64,000 bases of DNA from Hungatella effluvii (GCF_003201875.1 NZ_QJKD01000018.1:1-64000); one strand, 5' to 3'. Counted from the stretch's first letter, positions 26,723-36,510 are shown. The notes: generated by a model from the letters alone, not told the origin. A program made the numbers and translations.

Positions 26723-28661
26723 GGCTGACCTCCCCCATATAATCCTGGTTGCGCCGTTCGTACTCCTCCTGAAGATTTCCGAAGAAATCGAGAGGAACGC
26801 TTCGCTCCCTCACCTGGCCGTCCTCCTGGCGGATGACGATATGACGCCGTTCCCCCTCCGGGTCCACCTGCGGATAATCACTTCTTTGAAAGCACAGCGG
26901 CTGCGAACTGGACCGCCGCCGCAGGCAGGCGTGAAGCACCAGCTGGGCCACGGTCAGAATATCCAGGACCTCATGGGTTCTCATGAGGTCGTGTGGGTTG
27001 GCGCACGACAGAGTGGGAACCACCTCCCGCTCATAGCTCTCCAGGAGGTCCAGCCCCTCTTTTAAAAGGTCCTCACATTTCACGCCGCCGCAGTAGTTCT
27101 GCATTGCCTTGGATATCGCCATGTTCAGCTCTTTCCAGTTGGTTCCGTCCTTCACGTAAAGAGGCGCGTACAGCCTCTCTTTTTCCCGATCGGCCTCTTC
27201 CCTGCTAAAATCCTCCAACTCATGATCTGAAGCGCAGTCCGCCGCCTTTCTTCCCGCGTAATATCCCGTGGCACAGGCAAATCCCGCGCAGTCGGAGGCA
27301 TACAGCTGGTCTCCGGCCGCATAGACGCCTTCGATGTTCGTCATTAAGTCCCAGTCGTGCATGATTCCGCCCGGCGCTCCGAAAAACTGGCGCTCCTGGT
27401 CCAGAAAGCTGGCGGACTGCCAGCCGGTACCGTAGCTCTGGAGCATGTCCTTTTCCGGATCGAATCCCCGTTCGGTATAATTTTCCAGAATCGGAATTCT
27501 GGTCTTCGCCTCCTCGCCGACCATCATTCCCCAGATAACGCGGCGTTCATCCTCCGGCATGCGGCTCAAATCCGCATAGAACGGGAGCTGGTATCCCCTG
27601 CGGATCAGTTCCTCGAAGTCCAGAGTTTCCGGTCCCCGGTATTCATACTTCGGATTGTCGATGACTCCGCCTTTTAAGAAGAATTTCTGGCCCTGGGCCG
27701 GATAATACCGCTCGGATACAGTTTTCAGTTCATTTCCGTCACGGTCCACGTATGGAATCTCTACGCCTCTGGCATCCACCATGGTGGCCGCGTACCAGGT
27801 ATTGTGGTTATTGCCGGTTCCGTATGCAGGAAAACTTCTTCCTGCGCCCGAAAATTCCGCGCGCACCGATTTCTCCATCATGGTAAATTCCACTCCGGCC
27901 CGCCATCCCATGGCGTGGCCGCTTCCGATGCTCTGCATGGGACGGAATTCGCATAAGCCCACCAGATCCGGATTAAACAGCCAGACTCTGGCCGGCCTGG
28001 ACATAGTGAGAATCGTGGCCTTCGACCGGAAGATATAGAATTTTCCCGTATGGACATCCATTCCGCAGGCCCCGGCTCCCTTCTTCTTTCCGTCCTTTAC
28101 CGCGGTCAGCAGGGCCGTGGCCTCTGTCCTCTCATAAACCTTCACGCCCAGTCTCTTCAGTTCCCGCGCCAGGGCAGGCTTAAAGGTGGTTCCCCAGACG
28201 CGCAGGGTAAATTTGCTTTTATAGTCATAGGCAAACATCAGCTTCGTCTTCTCATCCCGAAACTCTGCGCCCTGAAATTCATCTCCGGTATCCCTCACCT
28301 TTCCGCCGAAAGCCTCCAGGTCCAGGACGCGGTCGTATCCCTCGCGGCATTCGATATAGTGGGCGATTCCATTGCTGTACCAATCCTGTTCGTGGATGTA
28401 GGCCTCCGCGATTTCCTCGGGCGTCACCCCGGAACAGGGATTGGTACAGGCTGATTCCCAGTGGTCAAAACCCGTTCCGGCGGAACCGCTTCGTTCCACG
28501 GCCCCCTTTTCCACCAGCACCACAGATTTCCCTTTTCTGGCCGCGGCTATGGCAGCAAAGCAGCCTGCCAGCCCGCCGCCCAGGACCAGGACATCGCTGG
28601 TTACGATCTCCTCATCTCCAATCTCATTGGCATAGGGCCAGCTGTATGTTTCTGCACTCAT
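26709..28661 (-). CDS. AprA/FrdA-like FAD-dependent oxidoreductase, catalytic subunit
   Basis: A 650-aa cytosolic flavoprotein. The N-terminal dinucleotide fold has VLVLGGGLAGCFAAIAAARKG (GxGxxG near residue 27), then VLVEKGAVERSGSAGTGFDHW; FAD contacts near residue 435 read GVYAAGDQLYA. The overall plan is that of adenylylsulfate reductase alpha/fumarate reductase flavoproteins, including a C-terminal helical domain. It has no Tat or Sec signal. The start at 28661 follows GGAGGAGTAAA and lies one base from the ATPase stop. Its operon with peptide transport and peptidase genes argues for reduction of a peptide or amino-acid derived compound rather than sulfur metabolism (inference). Confidence 0.85.
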   Translation of the reverse strand: MSAETYSWPYANEIGDEEIVTSDVLVLGGGLAGCFAAIAAARKGKSVVLVEKGAVERSGSAGTGFDHWESACTNPCSGVTPEEIAEAYIHEQDWYSNGIAHYIECREGYDRVLDLEAFGGKVRDTGDEFQGAEFRDEKTKLMFAYDYKSKFTLRVWGTTFKPALARELKRLGVKVYERTEATALLTAVKDGKKKGAGACGMDVHTGKFYIFRSKATILTMSRPARVWLFNPDLVGLCEFRPMQSIGSGHAMGWRAGVEFTMMEKSVRAEFSGAGRSFPAYGTGNNHNTWYAATMVDARGVEIPYVDRDGNELKTVSERYYPAQGQKFFLKGGVIDNPKYEYRGPETLDFEELIRRGYQLPFYADLSRMPEDERRVIWGMMVGEEAKTRIPILENYTERGFDPEKDMLQSYGTGWQSASFLDQERQFFGAPGGIMHDWDLMTNIEGVYAAGDQLYASDCAGFACATGYYAGRKAADCASDHELEDFSREEADREKERLYAPLYVKDGTNWKELNMAISKAMQNYCGGVKCEDLLKEGLDLLESYEREVVPTLSCANPHDLMRTHEVLDILTVAQLVLHACLRRRSSSQPLCFQRSDYPQVDPEGERRHIVIRQEDGQVRERSVPLDFFGNLQEEYERRNQDYMGEVSHEKA

Positions 28662-28662
28662 T

Positions 28663-29634
28663 TTACTCCTCCATTCTGTCCACGCATCCCGGACACGCCG
28701 CAAAGTGACCCGGGCTGACTTCTTCAAGCATAATCTCGCCGGTCCTGCATTCCTCTTTCACAAACGGACATCGCGCCGCAAACCGGCATCCCGGCCCCGG
28801 ATTCACCGGACTGGCCACCTCTCCCTGGAGAAGACTCCTCTTCTTATTTCTCGATTCCGGGCTGGGATCGGGGATCGCCGCCAGAAGGGCCCTCGTATAC
28901 GGATGGAGCGGCTTCCTGAAAAGTTCGGCCGACGATGCCTGTTCCACGCATTTCCCCCGGTACATCACCATGATCTCATCGGATATGTGTTTAACCACAG
29001 ACAGATCGTGTGTAATAAACAGATACGTCAGATTCATGCTGTCCTGAAGGTCCATCAGGAGATTTAAAATCTGAGCCTGAATCGACACGTCCAGGGCTGA
29101 CACCGGCTCGTCGCACACGACAAAGGCCGGTTCCATGATCAGCGCCCGACCGATTCCGATTCTCTGGCGCCGTCCTCCGTCCAGTTCGTGTGGATAGGCG
29201 CCCGCAAGGCGTCTGGCCAGGCCGACGGTCTCCATCATGGCATCCACCCGCGCCTCGATCTCCTTCTTATCCTTACAGACCTTATTGACGATCAGGGGTT
29301 CCGCAATCAGCTGCCGGACATTCATGCGCCCGTTTAAGCTGGAGTAGGGATCCTGAAAAATCATCTGCATTCTGGGGCGTATCCGTTTGAATTCCTTCTT
29401 TCCCACGCGCTGAAGGCTCGTTCCCTCAAACAGGATCTCGCCGCCCGTGGGCTCGTCAAGGTATAAAAGAGTGGAACCCAGCGTGGATTTTCCGCAGCCG
29501 GATTCTCCCACGACTCCCAGTGTCGTTCCCCGCTTAACGGAAAAGCTTACATCATCTACTGCGTGAAGCAGACCGGAAGGCGTGTCAAAATATTTCTTTA
29601 AATGTTTTACATCCAACAGCAGATCTTCCATCAT
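28663..29634 (-). CDS. Oligopeptide ABC transporter ATPase (OppF-like)
   Basis: A 323-aa ATPase. Walker A GESGCGKST (about residue 42), Walker B AFVVCDEPVSALD, and the C-terminal oligopeptide extension with CRFAARCPF and a C-terminal Cys-rich tail (CPGC). The signature region reads LDGGRRQRIGIGRAL, so the usual LSGGQ is altered to LDGGR. Its ATG overlaps the stop of the OppD gene (ATGA type). It energises the 30633/31499 permeases. Confidence 0.93.
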   Translation of the reverse strand: MMEDLLLDVKHLKKYFDTPSGLLHAVDDVSFSVKRGTTLGVVGESGCGKSTLGSTLLYLDEPTGGEILFEGTSLQRVGKKEFKRIRPRMQMIFQDPYSSLNGRMNVRQLIAEPLIVNKVCKDKKEIEARVDAMMETVGLARRLAGAYPHELDGGRRQRIGIGRALIMEPAFVVCDEPVSALDVSIQAQILNLLMDLQDSMNLTYLFITHDLSVVKHISDEIMVMYRGKCVEQASSAELFRKPLHPYTRALLAAIPDPSPESRNKKRSLLQGEVASPVNPGPGCRFAARCPFVKEECRTGEIMLEEVSPGHFAACPGCVDRMEE

Positions 29635-30620
29635 TCCTGCCCTCCTTTGTTATCGCGGTACAGATGGCAGCGGATCAGATGGCCGTTATCCTCATATACG
29701 GCCGGCGCTGTCAGACTGCACGGCTCCATGCACTTCGTGCATCGGGGCGAGAATTTGCAGCCCTTCGGCAGGTTCGTCGGATCCGGCAGAATTCCCTCGA
29801 TGGGATGAAGGCGCTTCGTCTCCTCCGTAAGGCTGGGAATGGATCCAAACAGTCCTTCCGTATAGGGATGGTGCCTGCCGCTGCTGAAGATATCGCTCAG
29901 CGTTCCGTACTCCACGATCTCCCCGGCGTAGACGATGGCCACCTTGTCACACGTCTCCGCAACCACCCCCAAATCATGGGTAATCATAATTACACTGGTT
30001 CCGTATTTTCTCTGAAGGTCACAGATCATAGTCAGTATCTGCGCCTGTATGGTAACATCAAGGGCGGTCGTCGGTTCATCCGCGATTAAAAGCTCCGGAC
30101 TCAGAATCAGGGCCATGGCGATCACCACGCGCTGGCGCATGCCGCCGGAGAACTGATGGGGATAATTGGCCTTCCGCTCTTTCGGAATGCCCACCATCTC
30201 CAGAGTGTCCTCCACCCGCTTTTCAATCTCTTTCTTTGACAGGCCGTCGGTGTTGTGAAGCTCTAAGGCCTCGGCGATCTGGCTGCCCACTGTGAGGACC
30301 GGATTTAAGGCCGACATAGGATCCTGAAATATCATGGATATTCTGGCTCCCCGGATTTTCTCCATCTCATGGGCGCTCAGTTTCCCAAGCTCCGTCCCCT
30401 CAAACCGGATGGCTCCTCCCGTAATCTTTCCTGTCCGTTCCGGCAAAAGCCCCAGGATGGTCAGCGCCGCCGTCGTCTTTCCGGCCCCCGTCTCTCCCAC
30501 CAGCCCCAGAGTCTCCCCTTTTCCCAGGGAGAAGCTGATTCCGTTTACGGCGTGCACCGTCTCCATATCCGTCTCGTATACCACGGACAGATTCTCGATC
30601 TCCAGTATCGTTTCACTCAT
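29631..30620 (-). CDS. Oligopeptide ABC transporter ATPase (OppD-like)
   Basis: A 329-aa ATPase. Walker A GETGAGKTT (about residue 39), signature FSGGMRQRV, Walker B LLIADEPTTALD, and the OppD-type C-terminus with PKGCKFSPRCTKCM. It forms a heterodimer with the OppF-like protein. The start follows AAGGAGGTGGCGCA, 12 nt after the permease stop. Confidence 0.93.
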   Translation of the reverse strand: MSETILEIENLSVVYETDMETVHAVNGISFSLGKGETLGLVGETGAGKTTAALTILGLLPERTGKITGGAIRFEGTELGKLSAHEMEKIRGARISMIFQDPMSALNPVLTVGSQIAEALELHNTDGLSKKEIEKRVEDTLEMVGIPKERKANYPHQFSGGMRQRVVIAMALILSPELLIADEPTTALDVTIQAQILTMICDLQRKYGTSVIMITHDLGVVAETCDKVAIVYAGEIVEYGTLSDIFSSGRHHPYTEGLFGSIPSLTEETKRLHPIEGILPDPTNLPKGCKFSPRCTKCMEPCSLTAPAVYEDNGHLIRCHLYRDNKGGQE

Positions 30621-30632
30621 TGCGCCACCTCC

Positions 30633-31499
30633 TTAGTCCTTCAGTTTGGGATCCAGGGCGTCGGTAAGTCCGTCCCCCACCAGATTAAACGCCAGGGAAG
30701 CGAGCAGAATAAAGACACCCGGGAAAAACAGCAGATACGGTGAAGTAAACATATACTTCTGAGCACCGGAGAGCAGCGCGCCCCATTCCGGAGACGGCGG
30801 CTGGATTCCCATGCCGATAAAGCTCAAGCCTGCGGCGGATAAGATCATTCCGGAAATGCTCATCGTCGTGTTTACAATGATCGGCCCCATGGCGTTGGGC
30901 AGCACGTATCTGAAAATAATGCGCGCATTGGAGGTCCCGTAGGACTTTGCCGCCCGGATGTAATCCTGTTCGGCCACAGTCATGACCACCGACCGGATCA
31001 GTCTGACATTCCCCGGAATGCACGATATGGTAATTGCGATAATCAGGTTCTTTAAGTTCGTTCCCAGCGCCGCCACCACGGCCAGAGACATGAGAATCGG
31101 CGGCACGCAGATAAACACGTCCATGATGCGGCAGATGGTATTGTCGATCACTCCGCCGAAATATCCCGCGCTGGCTCCCAGCACGGCGCCGATCACCAGT
31201 GCCATTAAGCTGGTGGATACGCCGATGAAGAGAGAATATCTGGAACCGTGAACCACACGGGCAAATAAATCCCGGCCGTATTCATCCGTCCCGAAGAAAT
31301 GCGCGGCTCCCGGCATCAGAAGTCTTGCGCCCCCGTCCTGTTCGATGCATTTGGAATAGGGGACAATGAGGTCGGCAAACACGGCGATCGCGACGATCAC
31401 CACCAGGATAACGAGGCCGAGCATGGCCGCCTTATTCTTCTTAAACCGGTACCAGACTTCGTTCCGGATGGCGTTCCTGCGTTTCTTTCCCTTAGCCAC
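30633..31499 (-). CDS. Oligopeptide ABC transporter permease (OppC-like)
   Basis: A permease of about 288 aa with six membrane segments and the DppC-type pattern (FFGTDEYGRDLFARVVHGSR; EQDYIRAAKSYGTSN in the coupling loop). The chosen start is GTG at 31499, immediately behind GGAGGAAAGAGCC and overlapping the upstream permease by 8 nt; the frame open to 31562 would overlap that gene by 71 nt. Confidence 0.9.
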   Translation of the reverse strand: MAKGKKRRNAIRNEVWYRFKKNKAAMLGLVILVVIVAIAVFADLIVPYSKCIEQDGGARLLMPGAAHFFGTDEYGRDLFARVVHGSRYSLFIGVSTSLMALVIGAVLGASAGYFGGVIDNTICRIMDVFICVPPILMSLAVVAALGTNLKNLIIAITISCIPGNVRLIRSVVMTVAEQDYIRAAKSYGTSNARIIFRYVLPNAMGPIIVNTTMSISGMILSAAGLSFIGMGIQPPSPEWGALLSGAQKYMFTSPYLLFFPGVFILLASLAFNLVGDGLTDALDPKLKD

Positions 31500-32442
31500 G
31501 GCTCTTTCCTCCTTCCTGGTATTTGGCCTTAATTCTCGGATCGATGAAGGCGTACAGGACATCGACCAGAAGAATGATAAGGCTGAATAAAAATGCCAGA
31601 AACAGGGTTGAGCCCATGACCACAGGAATATCCTTCTGCCGGATAGCCGTCGTGATTAAAGTTCCCATCCCCGGCATGGCAAACACGGTCTCCGCAATGA
31701 TCGCGCCGCCTAAGGAGGCTCCGAAGCTGGTTCCCAGCGTTGTGACGACCGGCAGGAGGGCATTTCTCAGCGCATGGCGCATGATAATCCGTTTCTCGCC
31801 CGCTCCCTTGGCCCGGGCCGTCCGGATATACTCCTGCCTCACCGTCTCAAGCATGGCGGATCTGGTGAGGCGGAGCAGGCTGGCGGCCGACCCTAAGGAT
31901 ATGGTTATGGTAGGCAGAATAAAATGCTTCAGAGTGCCTGCGCCGTAGGATGGCAGCAGCCCCAGATGCAGGGAAAATACCAGCATCAGCATGAGCCCCA
32001 GCCAGAATCCCGGTATGGAGGCAAACACCAGAGCCACAATCACGCACGTATGGTCCAGCACGGAATACTGTCTCACCGCAGAGACAATCCCGAGCAGGAT
32101 CCCGATAAAAGCGGAAAGAGACATGGAAAATACGGTCAGTAGCAGTGTGTTCGGGAACCTGGCGACAATATCCTGTATGACTGGCTGCCGGCTCTGGTAG
32201 GATACTCCCAGATTAAAATGGAATACGATATCCCCGATGTAGTTAAAAAAGCGGATCAGAAACGGCTTGTCATACCCGAATTCCGCGTTCAGCGCCGCGA
32301 TATCCTCTTTCGACGCCGTGATTCCGAGGATAATGGAACCGGGATCTCCCGGCGTCATGGATAATATGGAAAATACTAAAAATGCGACTCCGAGCAAAAC
32401 AGGAATCATGTACAGAAGCCGCTTGGCCACGTATTTGGTCAT
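31492..32442 (-). CDS. Oligopeptide ABC transporter permease (OppB-like)
   Basis: A 316-aa permease from MTKYVAKRLLYMIPV, with the DppB-type N-terminal helix, an extracellular loop, and the coupling loop VRQEYIRTARAKGAGEKRI. The start at 32442 has GGAAGGGAGG ahead of it; the upstream ATG (32463) contains that ribosome site inside its codons. It pairs with the OppC-like permease. Confidence 0.92.
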   Translation of the reverse strand: MTKYVAKRLLYMIPVLLGVAFLVFSILSMTPGDPGSIILGITASKEDIAALNAEFGYDKPFLIRFFNYIGDIVFHFNLGVSYQSRQPVIQDIVARFPNTLLLTVFSMSLSAFIGILLGIVSAVRQYSVLDHTCVIVALVFASIPGFWLGLMLMLVFSLHLGLLPSYGAGTLKHFILPTITISLGSAASLLRLTRSAMLETVRQEYIRTARAKGAGEKRIIMRHALRNALLPVVTTLGTSFGASLGGAIIAETVFAMPGMGTLITTAIRQKDIPVVMGSTLFLAFLFSLIILLVDVLYAFIDPRIKAKYQEGGKSRG

Positions 32443-32474
32443 GGAGAATGTCCTCCCTTCCACGGATTGAAGCC

Positions 32475-34031
32475 TTACCAGGCAAAATCATAGATGTAAT
32501 ACACTGCCTCGTACGGAATTTCCGGGCATTTCAGTGAAGAGTTGTATGCGAACAGCGTAAGCGGATTGGCCAGCGGAACGTAGATGGCTTCCTCCTGCGC
32601 TTTCGTAAAAATCTGGTTAAAGAGCTCCGCGCGTTCTTCCTTGTCGTTGGAAACCCGTGTCTTATCAAACAGCGCATCCATCTCCGCGTCCGAATATCTG
32701 GCATTGTTGGCAGTTCCGATGTAATCGCTGGCAAAGGCCATCTCCATCATCTGGGTATCTCCCTCCAGCGTCATATTCAGCGCGCTGATGGTATAGCTGC
32801 CGCTGGTCAAATCTCCGATATAGGAATTAAATTCCTTTACGGAAATCGTCGTCTCCAGTCCGACTGCCTTTAAATCATTCTGAATTACGGTGGCGAGATT
32901 GGAATACTTTTCGGCCACCAGCATTTCTCCCAGCTGATACGGCGTCGTGATTCCTGCCTCGGCCAGAAGGGATTTGGCCTTCTCCGGATCATACTCGTAT
33001 TTCGGCTGTTCCTCGGAGTAGCCGAACCGGTTGGCGGAACATAAGTTGGAGTTTACCGTGGCCTCTCCGTCATAGCAGATCTGCACCAGATTCTCGCGGT
33101 TGATGGCATAGTTTAACGCCTGGCGCACTCTCACGTCATCAAATGGAGCCTTATCCAGGTTCATGCATACATAGGAGAAGCTGGAGGTTGGAATCTCCGC
33201 AATGGTGACATTCTTATCCGCCTTCAGCTGCGGAAGGCTGGCCGAGTCGATTTCCGCAAAATCCACCTCGCCCGTCTGAATGGCGATCGCCATGGTAGAC
33301 TGGTCCGGAATAACCTCGAAGGTCACTTTTTTAATCGCCGCTTCCCCGCGGTAGTAGCCGTCATACGCTTCCAGCGTTACACTGCTTCCTTTGCTTCTTC
33401 CCGTAAATTTGTACGGGCCGCTGCCCACCGGCTTATTGACAAAGTCGTCGGCCGATTTTTCATAATACGCCTCGGAAGCGATATGGACGGAACAGGCCCC
33501 CAGCAGGAATGGGGAGTACGGATTATCCAGGTGGCAGACCACGGTATGGTCATCTACAGCTTCCGCGCTCGCCAGTCCCGTCACCTGGGAATTCTGGTAC
33601 TGGGAATCCTTATACAAATTTAGGGAAAATACCGCATCCTTCGCTGTAACCGGCGTGCCGTCGTGAAACGTGGCGTCCTCCCGCAGATGGAAGGTATAGG
33701 TCTTTCCATCCTCGCTCACCTCGTATGATTCCGCGAGACGCGGCTCCGGATCGTGTTCGCCATCCGGATTCATATACATCATCGTGTCATAGAGCTGATT
33801 TAAAACCGTAAGCTCTGCGGTAGTGGAGTAGTCCGACGGATGAAGCGTGTCAATATCGGCGCCCATGGCCACCACCATATCGGTATTACCGGAGCTGGAG
33901 GCACCCGTGCCCGACTCCGATGATTGACTCTGTGTATCGTTCTGTGTATTGCCTGCGCTTCCTGAACCGCCGCAGGCGGTAAGCGACAGCGCCGTCACCG
34001 CCGCCAGAATAACTGCCATACCCTTTTTCAT
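32475..34031 (-). CDS. Peptide/nickel-type ABC transporter substrate-binding lipoprotein
   Basis: A 518-aa family 5 (DppA/OppA) binding protein. The lipobox LTACGGS has its Cys at residue 20, followed by a Ser/Gly/Thr-rich linker (about 22-50). The family pattern is YTFHLREDATFHDGTPVTAKD (split near residue 115) and the VRQALNYAINRE segment. The ligand may be a peptide or other amine-containing compound. The ribosome site is GAGAGAGGAG. Confidence 0.92.
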   Translation of the reverse strand: MKKGMAVILAAVTALSLTACGGSGSAGNTQNDTQSQSSESGTGASSSGNTDMVVAMGADIDTLHPSDYSTTAELTVLNQLYDTMMYMNPDGEHDPEPRLAESYEVSEDGKTYTFHLREDATFHDGTPVTAKDAVFSLNLYKDSQYQNSQVTGLASAEAVDDHTVVCHLDNPYSPFLLGACSVHIASEAYYEKSADDFVNKPVGSGPYKFTGRSKGSSVTLEAYDGYYRGEAAIKKVTFEVIPDQSTMAIAIQTGEVDFAEIDSASLPQLKADKNVTIAEIPTSSFSYVCMNLDKAPFDDVRVRQALNYAINRENLVQICYDGEATVNSNLCSANRFGYSEEQPKYEYDPEKAKSLLAEAGITTPYQLGEMLVAEKYSNLATVIQNDLKAVGLETTISVKEFNSYIGDLTSGSYTISALNMTLEGDTQMMEMAFASDYIGTANNARYSDAEMDALFDKTRVSNDKEERAELFNQIFTKAQEEAIYVPLANPLTLFAYNSSLKCPEIPYEAVYYIYDFAW

Positions 34032-34049
34032 AATCTTGCTCCTCTCTCT

Positions 34050-35366
34050 TTACCAATGGATAAATTCGATCTCTTCTTTCTTCAGGAAACCCGCCTCACT
34101 GCCGTAGGCCCTGATGGTCTCCTCATCGTATAAATTCGTACCCTGGAATACCATGCTGACTTTTCTCACATTTCCAATATCGGCCAGTGGATTCCCAGCC
34201 AATACCACGATATCGGCATCCATGCCTTCACGGATACTTCCCTTCTTCTCTTCCAGGCCAATATGCGCGGCCGGATTGACCGTGGCCGCCTTCAGAGCCT
34301 CGAAAGCCGTGCATCCGTAGAGCTCTACCAGCTTCTCCAGCTCATCTGCCATGGAAAAGCCCGGGATAATTCCCGGATAAGCGCAGTCTGTACCGGCCAT
34401 GAACCGGTCTGAATATTCCAGAAAGGTTCGTCCTCTGCTGATCACCACACGGATATCGGGGCGAACGCCCTGGCTGCGGTAGCTCTCGATGATTTTCCGG
34501 TTTCTGCTCTCCCAGCTCTCCCGCTCACATTCCGGGAGATCTTTAAAATGCTCCAGCTCCGGCAGCGTTTTACCGTTCCAGACATAGTCCGGCAGCGTTT
34601 CGCATACGGCCTGTGTGGGAGTAAACCACATCCCGGATTCGGCCAGATAGCGGATATCGGCATTGTGGGACGGAAGGGAGCTGCTGTGCTCGCAGCAGTA
34701 ATAGCCGGCGTCTGCCAGCACCTTGTCGTCCAGCTTCTTACTCATATGGCCGCATACGGGAAGCCCCTGCTGTCTCGCTCGTTTAAGCAGATACCGGTAA
34801 AGCTCCGGCTCAATGGACGGATACGTCTTAAGCCATAAGAACCCATTCCGGATCGTATACTCGATCGCCTGCTCCACGTCCGCCTCCGTGCGGACGATCT
34901 CATTGGAATTGTCCGGTATACCCGGATCTTCTCCGTCATAGATTGGACCGCTGGAATAGATATAGGGGCCTGTCCGCTTTCCCGCCAGCGTCTCCGCGGC
35001 ATATTCAGCGTGGCGTTTGTACCCCCGCATGTTTCTGACGGAAGTAACGCCGCAGGCCAGGAACATCTTTCCCATATAATCGGCGTCGTAGTGGCAGTGG
35101 CTGTCGATCAGCCCGGGCATCACATACCGGCCGCTTATATCGAGAATCTTTGTTTCACCGTTTAATGCATCTGCCTCGCATTTCCAGGCATCTGCTTCAC
35201 TGTTTATCCCGTTCACGGGTCCCGCCGCTTCCTGAACTGCAGATGCAGTCAGATTCCGGCCGATTTTCTGTATTTTCCCGTCCCTGATCAGGATATCCGT
35301 ATCGTATTTTATGGTACGGTCCCTCATCGTCAGGAGGTTTCCATGTGTCAATATGTACTGTTTCAC
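34050..35366 (-). CDS. Amidohydrolase family protein
   Basis: A 438-aa metal-dependent hydrolase (imidazolonepropionase/prolidase-like group). The N-terminal beta sandwich leads into GRYVMPGLIDSHCHYDAD, with the HxH metal ligands; later ligands are in VCGHMSKKL, CCEHSSSLPSH and AGTDCAYPG. It ends with the second half of the sandwich (ADIVVLAGNPLADI). It is cytosolic. The start is GTG at 35366 behind GGGAGG; the open frame continuing upstream overlaps the peptidase gene. With the M42 peptidase and importer it suggests breakdown of a peptide-like substrate, for example an imidodipeptide or N-acyl compound (inference). Confidence 0.85.
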   Translation of the reverse strand: MKQYILTHGNLLTMRDRTIKYDTDILIRDGKIQKIGRNLTASAVQEAAGPVNGINSEADAWKCEADALNGETKILDISGRYVMPGLIDSHCHYDADYMGKMFLACGVTSVRNMRGYKRHAEYAAETLAGKRTGPYIYSSGPIYDGEDPGIPDNSNEIVRTEADVEQAIEYTIRNGFLWLKTYPSIEPELYRYLLKRARQQGLPVCGHMSKKLDDKVLADAGYYCCEHSSSLPSHNADIRYLAESGMWFTPTQAVCETLPDYVWNGKTLPELEHFKDLPECERESWESRNRKIIESYRSQGVRPDIRVVISRGRTFLEYSDRFMAGTDCAYPGIIPGFSMADELEKLVELYGCTAFEALKAATVNPAAHIGLEEKKGSIREGMDADIVVLAGNPLADIGNVRKVSMVFQGTNLYDEETIRAYGSEAGFLKKEEIEFIHW

Positions 35367-35385
35367 CCGGCGCCTCCCATCCCGC

Positions 35386-36399
35386 TCAGAAGTTGAATTC
35401 GTGCTTTGAAATTGCCGTACATAATCTCGCTCCCGCCTCGATGTCATCCTTTGAGGCTACACAGCTCTGGCAGTGGGGATATCTGGTCACGACGGCGATT
35501 CCGCCCGCCCTGGCTCCGACACCGGACATATTCATGCTGGACGCATCCGTTCCGCCCTTGTCGATGACTTCAGGCTGCCATGGAATCCGTTCGCATTCAC
35601 AGCATTCCTCCATGGCTGCAACCACTTCCTCGTCGCAGATTACCGACGGATCCGCGTATTTGATCGCAACGCCCTTTCCCACGGTATTGCTGCCTTCCAG
35701 ATCGCAGGGATAATCGTGGGCCGGCGTAATGTCCACCGCAATGCCGATATCGGGACGAATCCGCTCTGCCGTCGGCTTGGAACCTCTGCATCCCACTTCT
35801 TCCTGCACAGTAAACACATAATAAATATCGTTTGGATACGTGCCGTCATTCTCCTTCAGCGCCTCCAGAAGCTGGTAGCAGCCGATCCGGTCATCCAGGG
35901 ATTTGGAGCACACCAAATTGTTCTGCAGATCCACGTATTCTCCGTAATAGCCGCAGACGGAGCCGACTTTAACGTATTTTAACGCGTCCTCCTTAGATTT
36001 TGCTCCGATATCGATATAGAGCTTGCCCACATCGTTATGCGCGTCCTCGATGGCTCCCATACAGCCAAACACGCCGGTTACGCCGTTGCGGAACCGCACT
36101 CTGGCGTTGTAAGCCGAGGCCGCCCAGTTCCATCCCACGTTGCAGACACGAAGACGGCCGTCCTCCTCGATCTTCTTCACCATGAAACCGATTTCGTCCA
36201 TATGGGCTGCAAACATGATCTTCTTCGACTGCGGGCCTCCCTGTCCTTTCTTAATTACTATCAGATTACCGATCGCATCCGTTATCATATCGTCCGCATA
36301 GGCTGCGGCTTCCTTCTCAATCAGCTCTCTCACTTCTTTTTCATAGCCGGCGATTCCCTGGGCCTGGGTCAGCCGTTTCAGTAATTCCTCGTTTCTCAT
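35386..36399 (-). CDS. M42 family metallopeptidase
   Basis: A 337-aa di-metal aminopeptidase of the FrvX/deblocking aminopeptidase family. Metal ligands are visible in FAAHMDEIGFMV (His-Asp), in SLDDRIGC, in the catalytic QEEVGCRG (Glu-Glu), in VDITPAHDYP and near the end in KGGTDASSMN. Its usual products are free N-terminal residues from short peptides. First gene of the minus operon; divergent from the GntR regulator. Confidence 0.92.
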   Translation of the reverse strand: MRNEELLKRLTQAQGIAGYEKEVRELIEKEAAAYADDMITDAIGNLIVIKKGQGGPQSKKIMFAAHMDEIGFMVKKIEEDGRLRVCNVGWNWAASAYNARVRFRNGVTGVFGCMGAIEDAHNDVGKLYIDIGAKSKEDALKYVKVGSVCGYYGEYVDLQNNLVCSKSLDDRIGCYQLLEALKENDGTYPNDIYYVFTVQEEVGCRGSKPTAERIRPDIGIAVDITPAHDYPCDLEGSNTVGKGVAIKYADPSVICDEEVVAAMEECCECERIPWQPEVIDKGGTDASSMNMSGVGARAGGIAVVTRYPHCQSCVASKDDIEAGARLCTAISKHEFNF

Positions 36400-36476
36400 A
36401 TGTCCTTCTCCCGTTCTCTGCTTTTTCGCTTTAACGCGTCACATAATTATTGTTTTAAGAATTGTACCATCCATGA

Positions 36477-36510
36477 TTACATTTTGCAATATGCATTTTG
36501 CAAAATGTAA
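36477..36510. promoter_or_regulatory. GntR-type operator between peptidase operon and regulator
   Basis: A 12-bp inverted repeat TTACATTTTGCA / TGCAAAATGTAA (36477-36488, 36499-36510) contains a second nested palindrome CATTTTGCAAAATG (36494-36507). Placed between the divergent promoters, it is the likely site of the 36597 regulator. Confidence 0.7.

Noticed and set aside
26444..28661. Genuine adenylylsulfate reductase (aprAB)
   Set aside because: There is no sulfate adenylyltransferase, sulfite reductase or membrane partner nearby, and the operon is about peptide uptake and cleavage.
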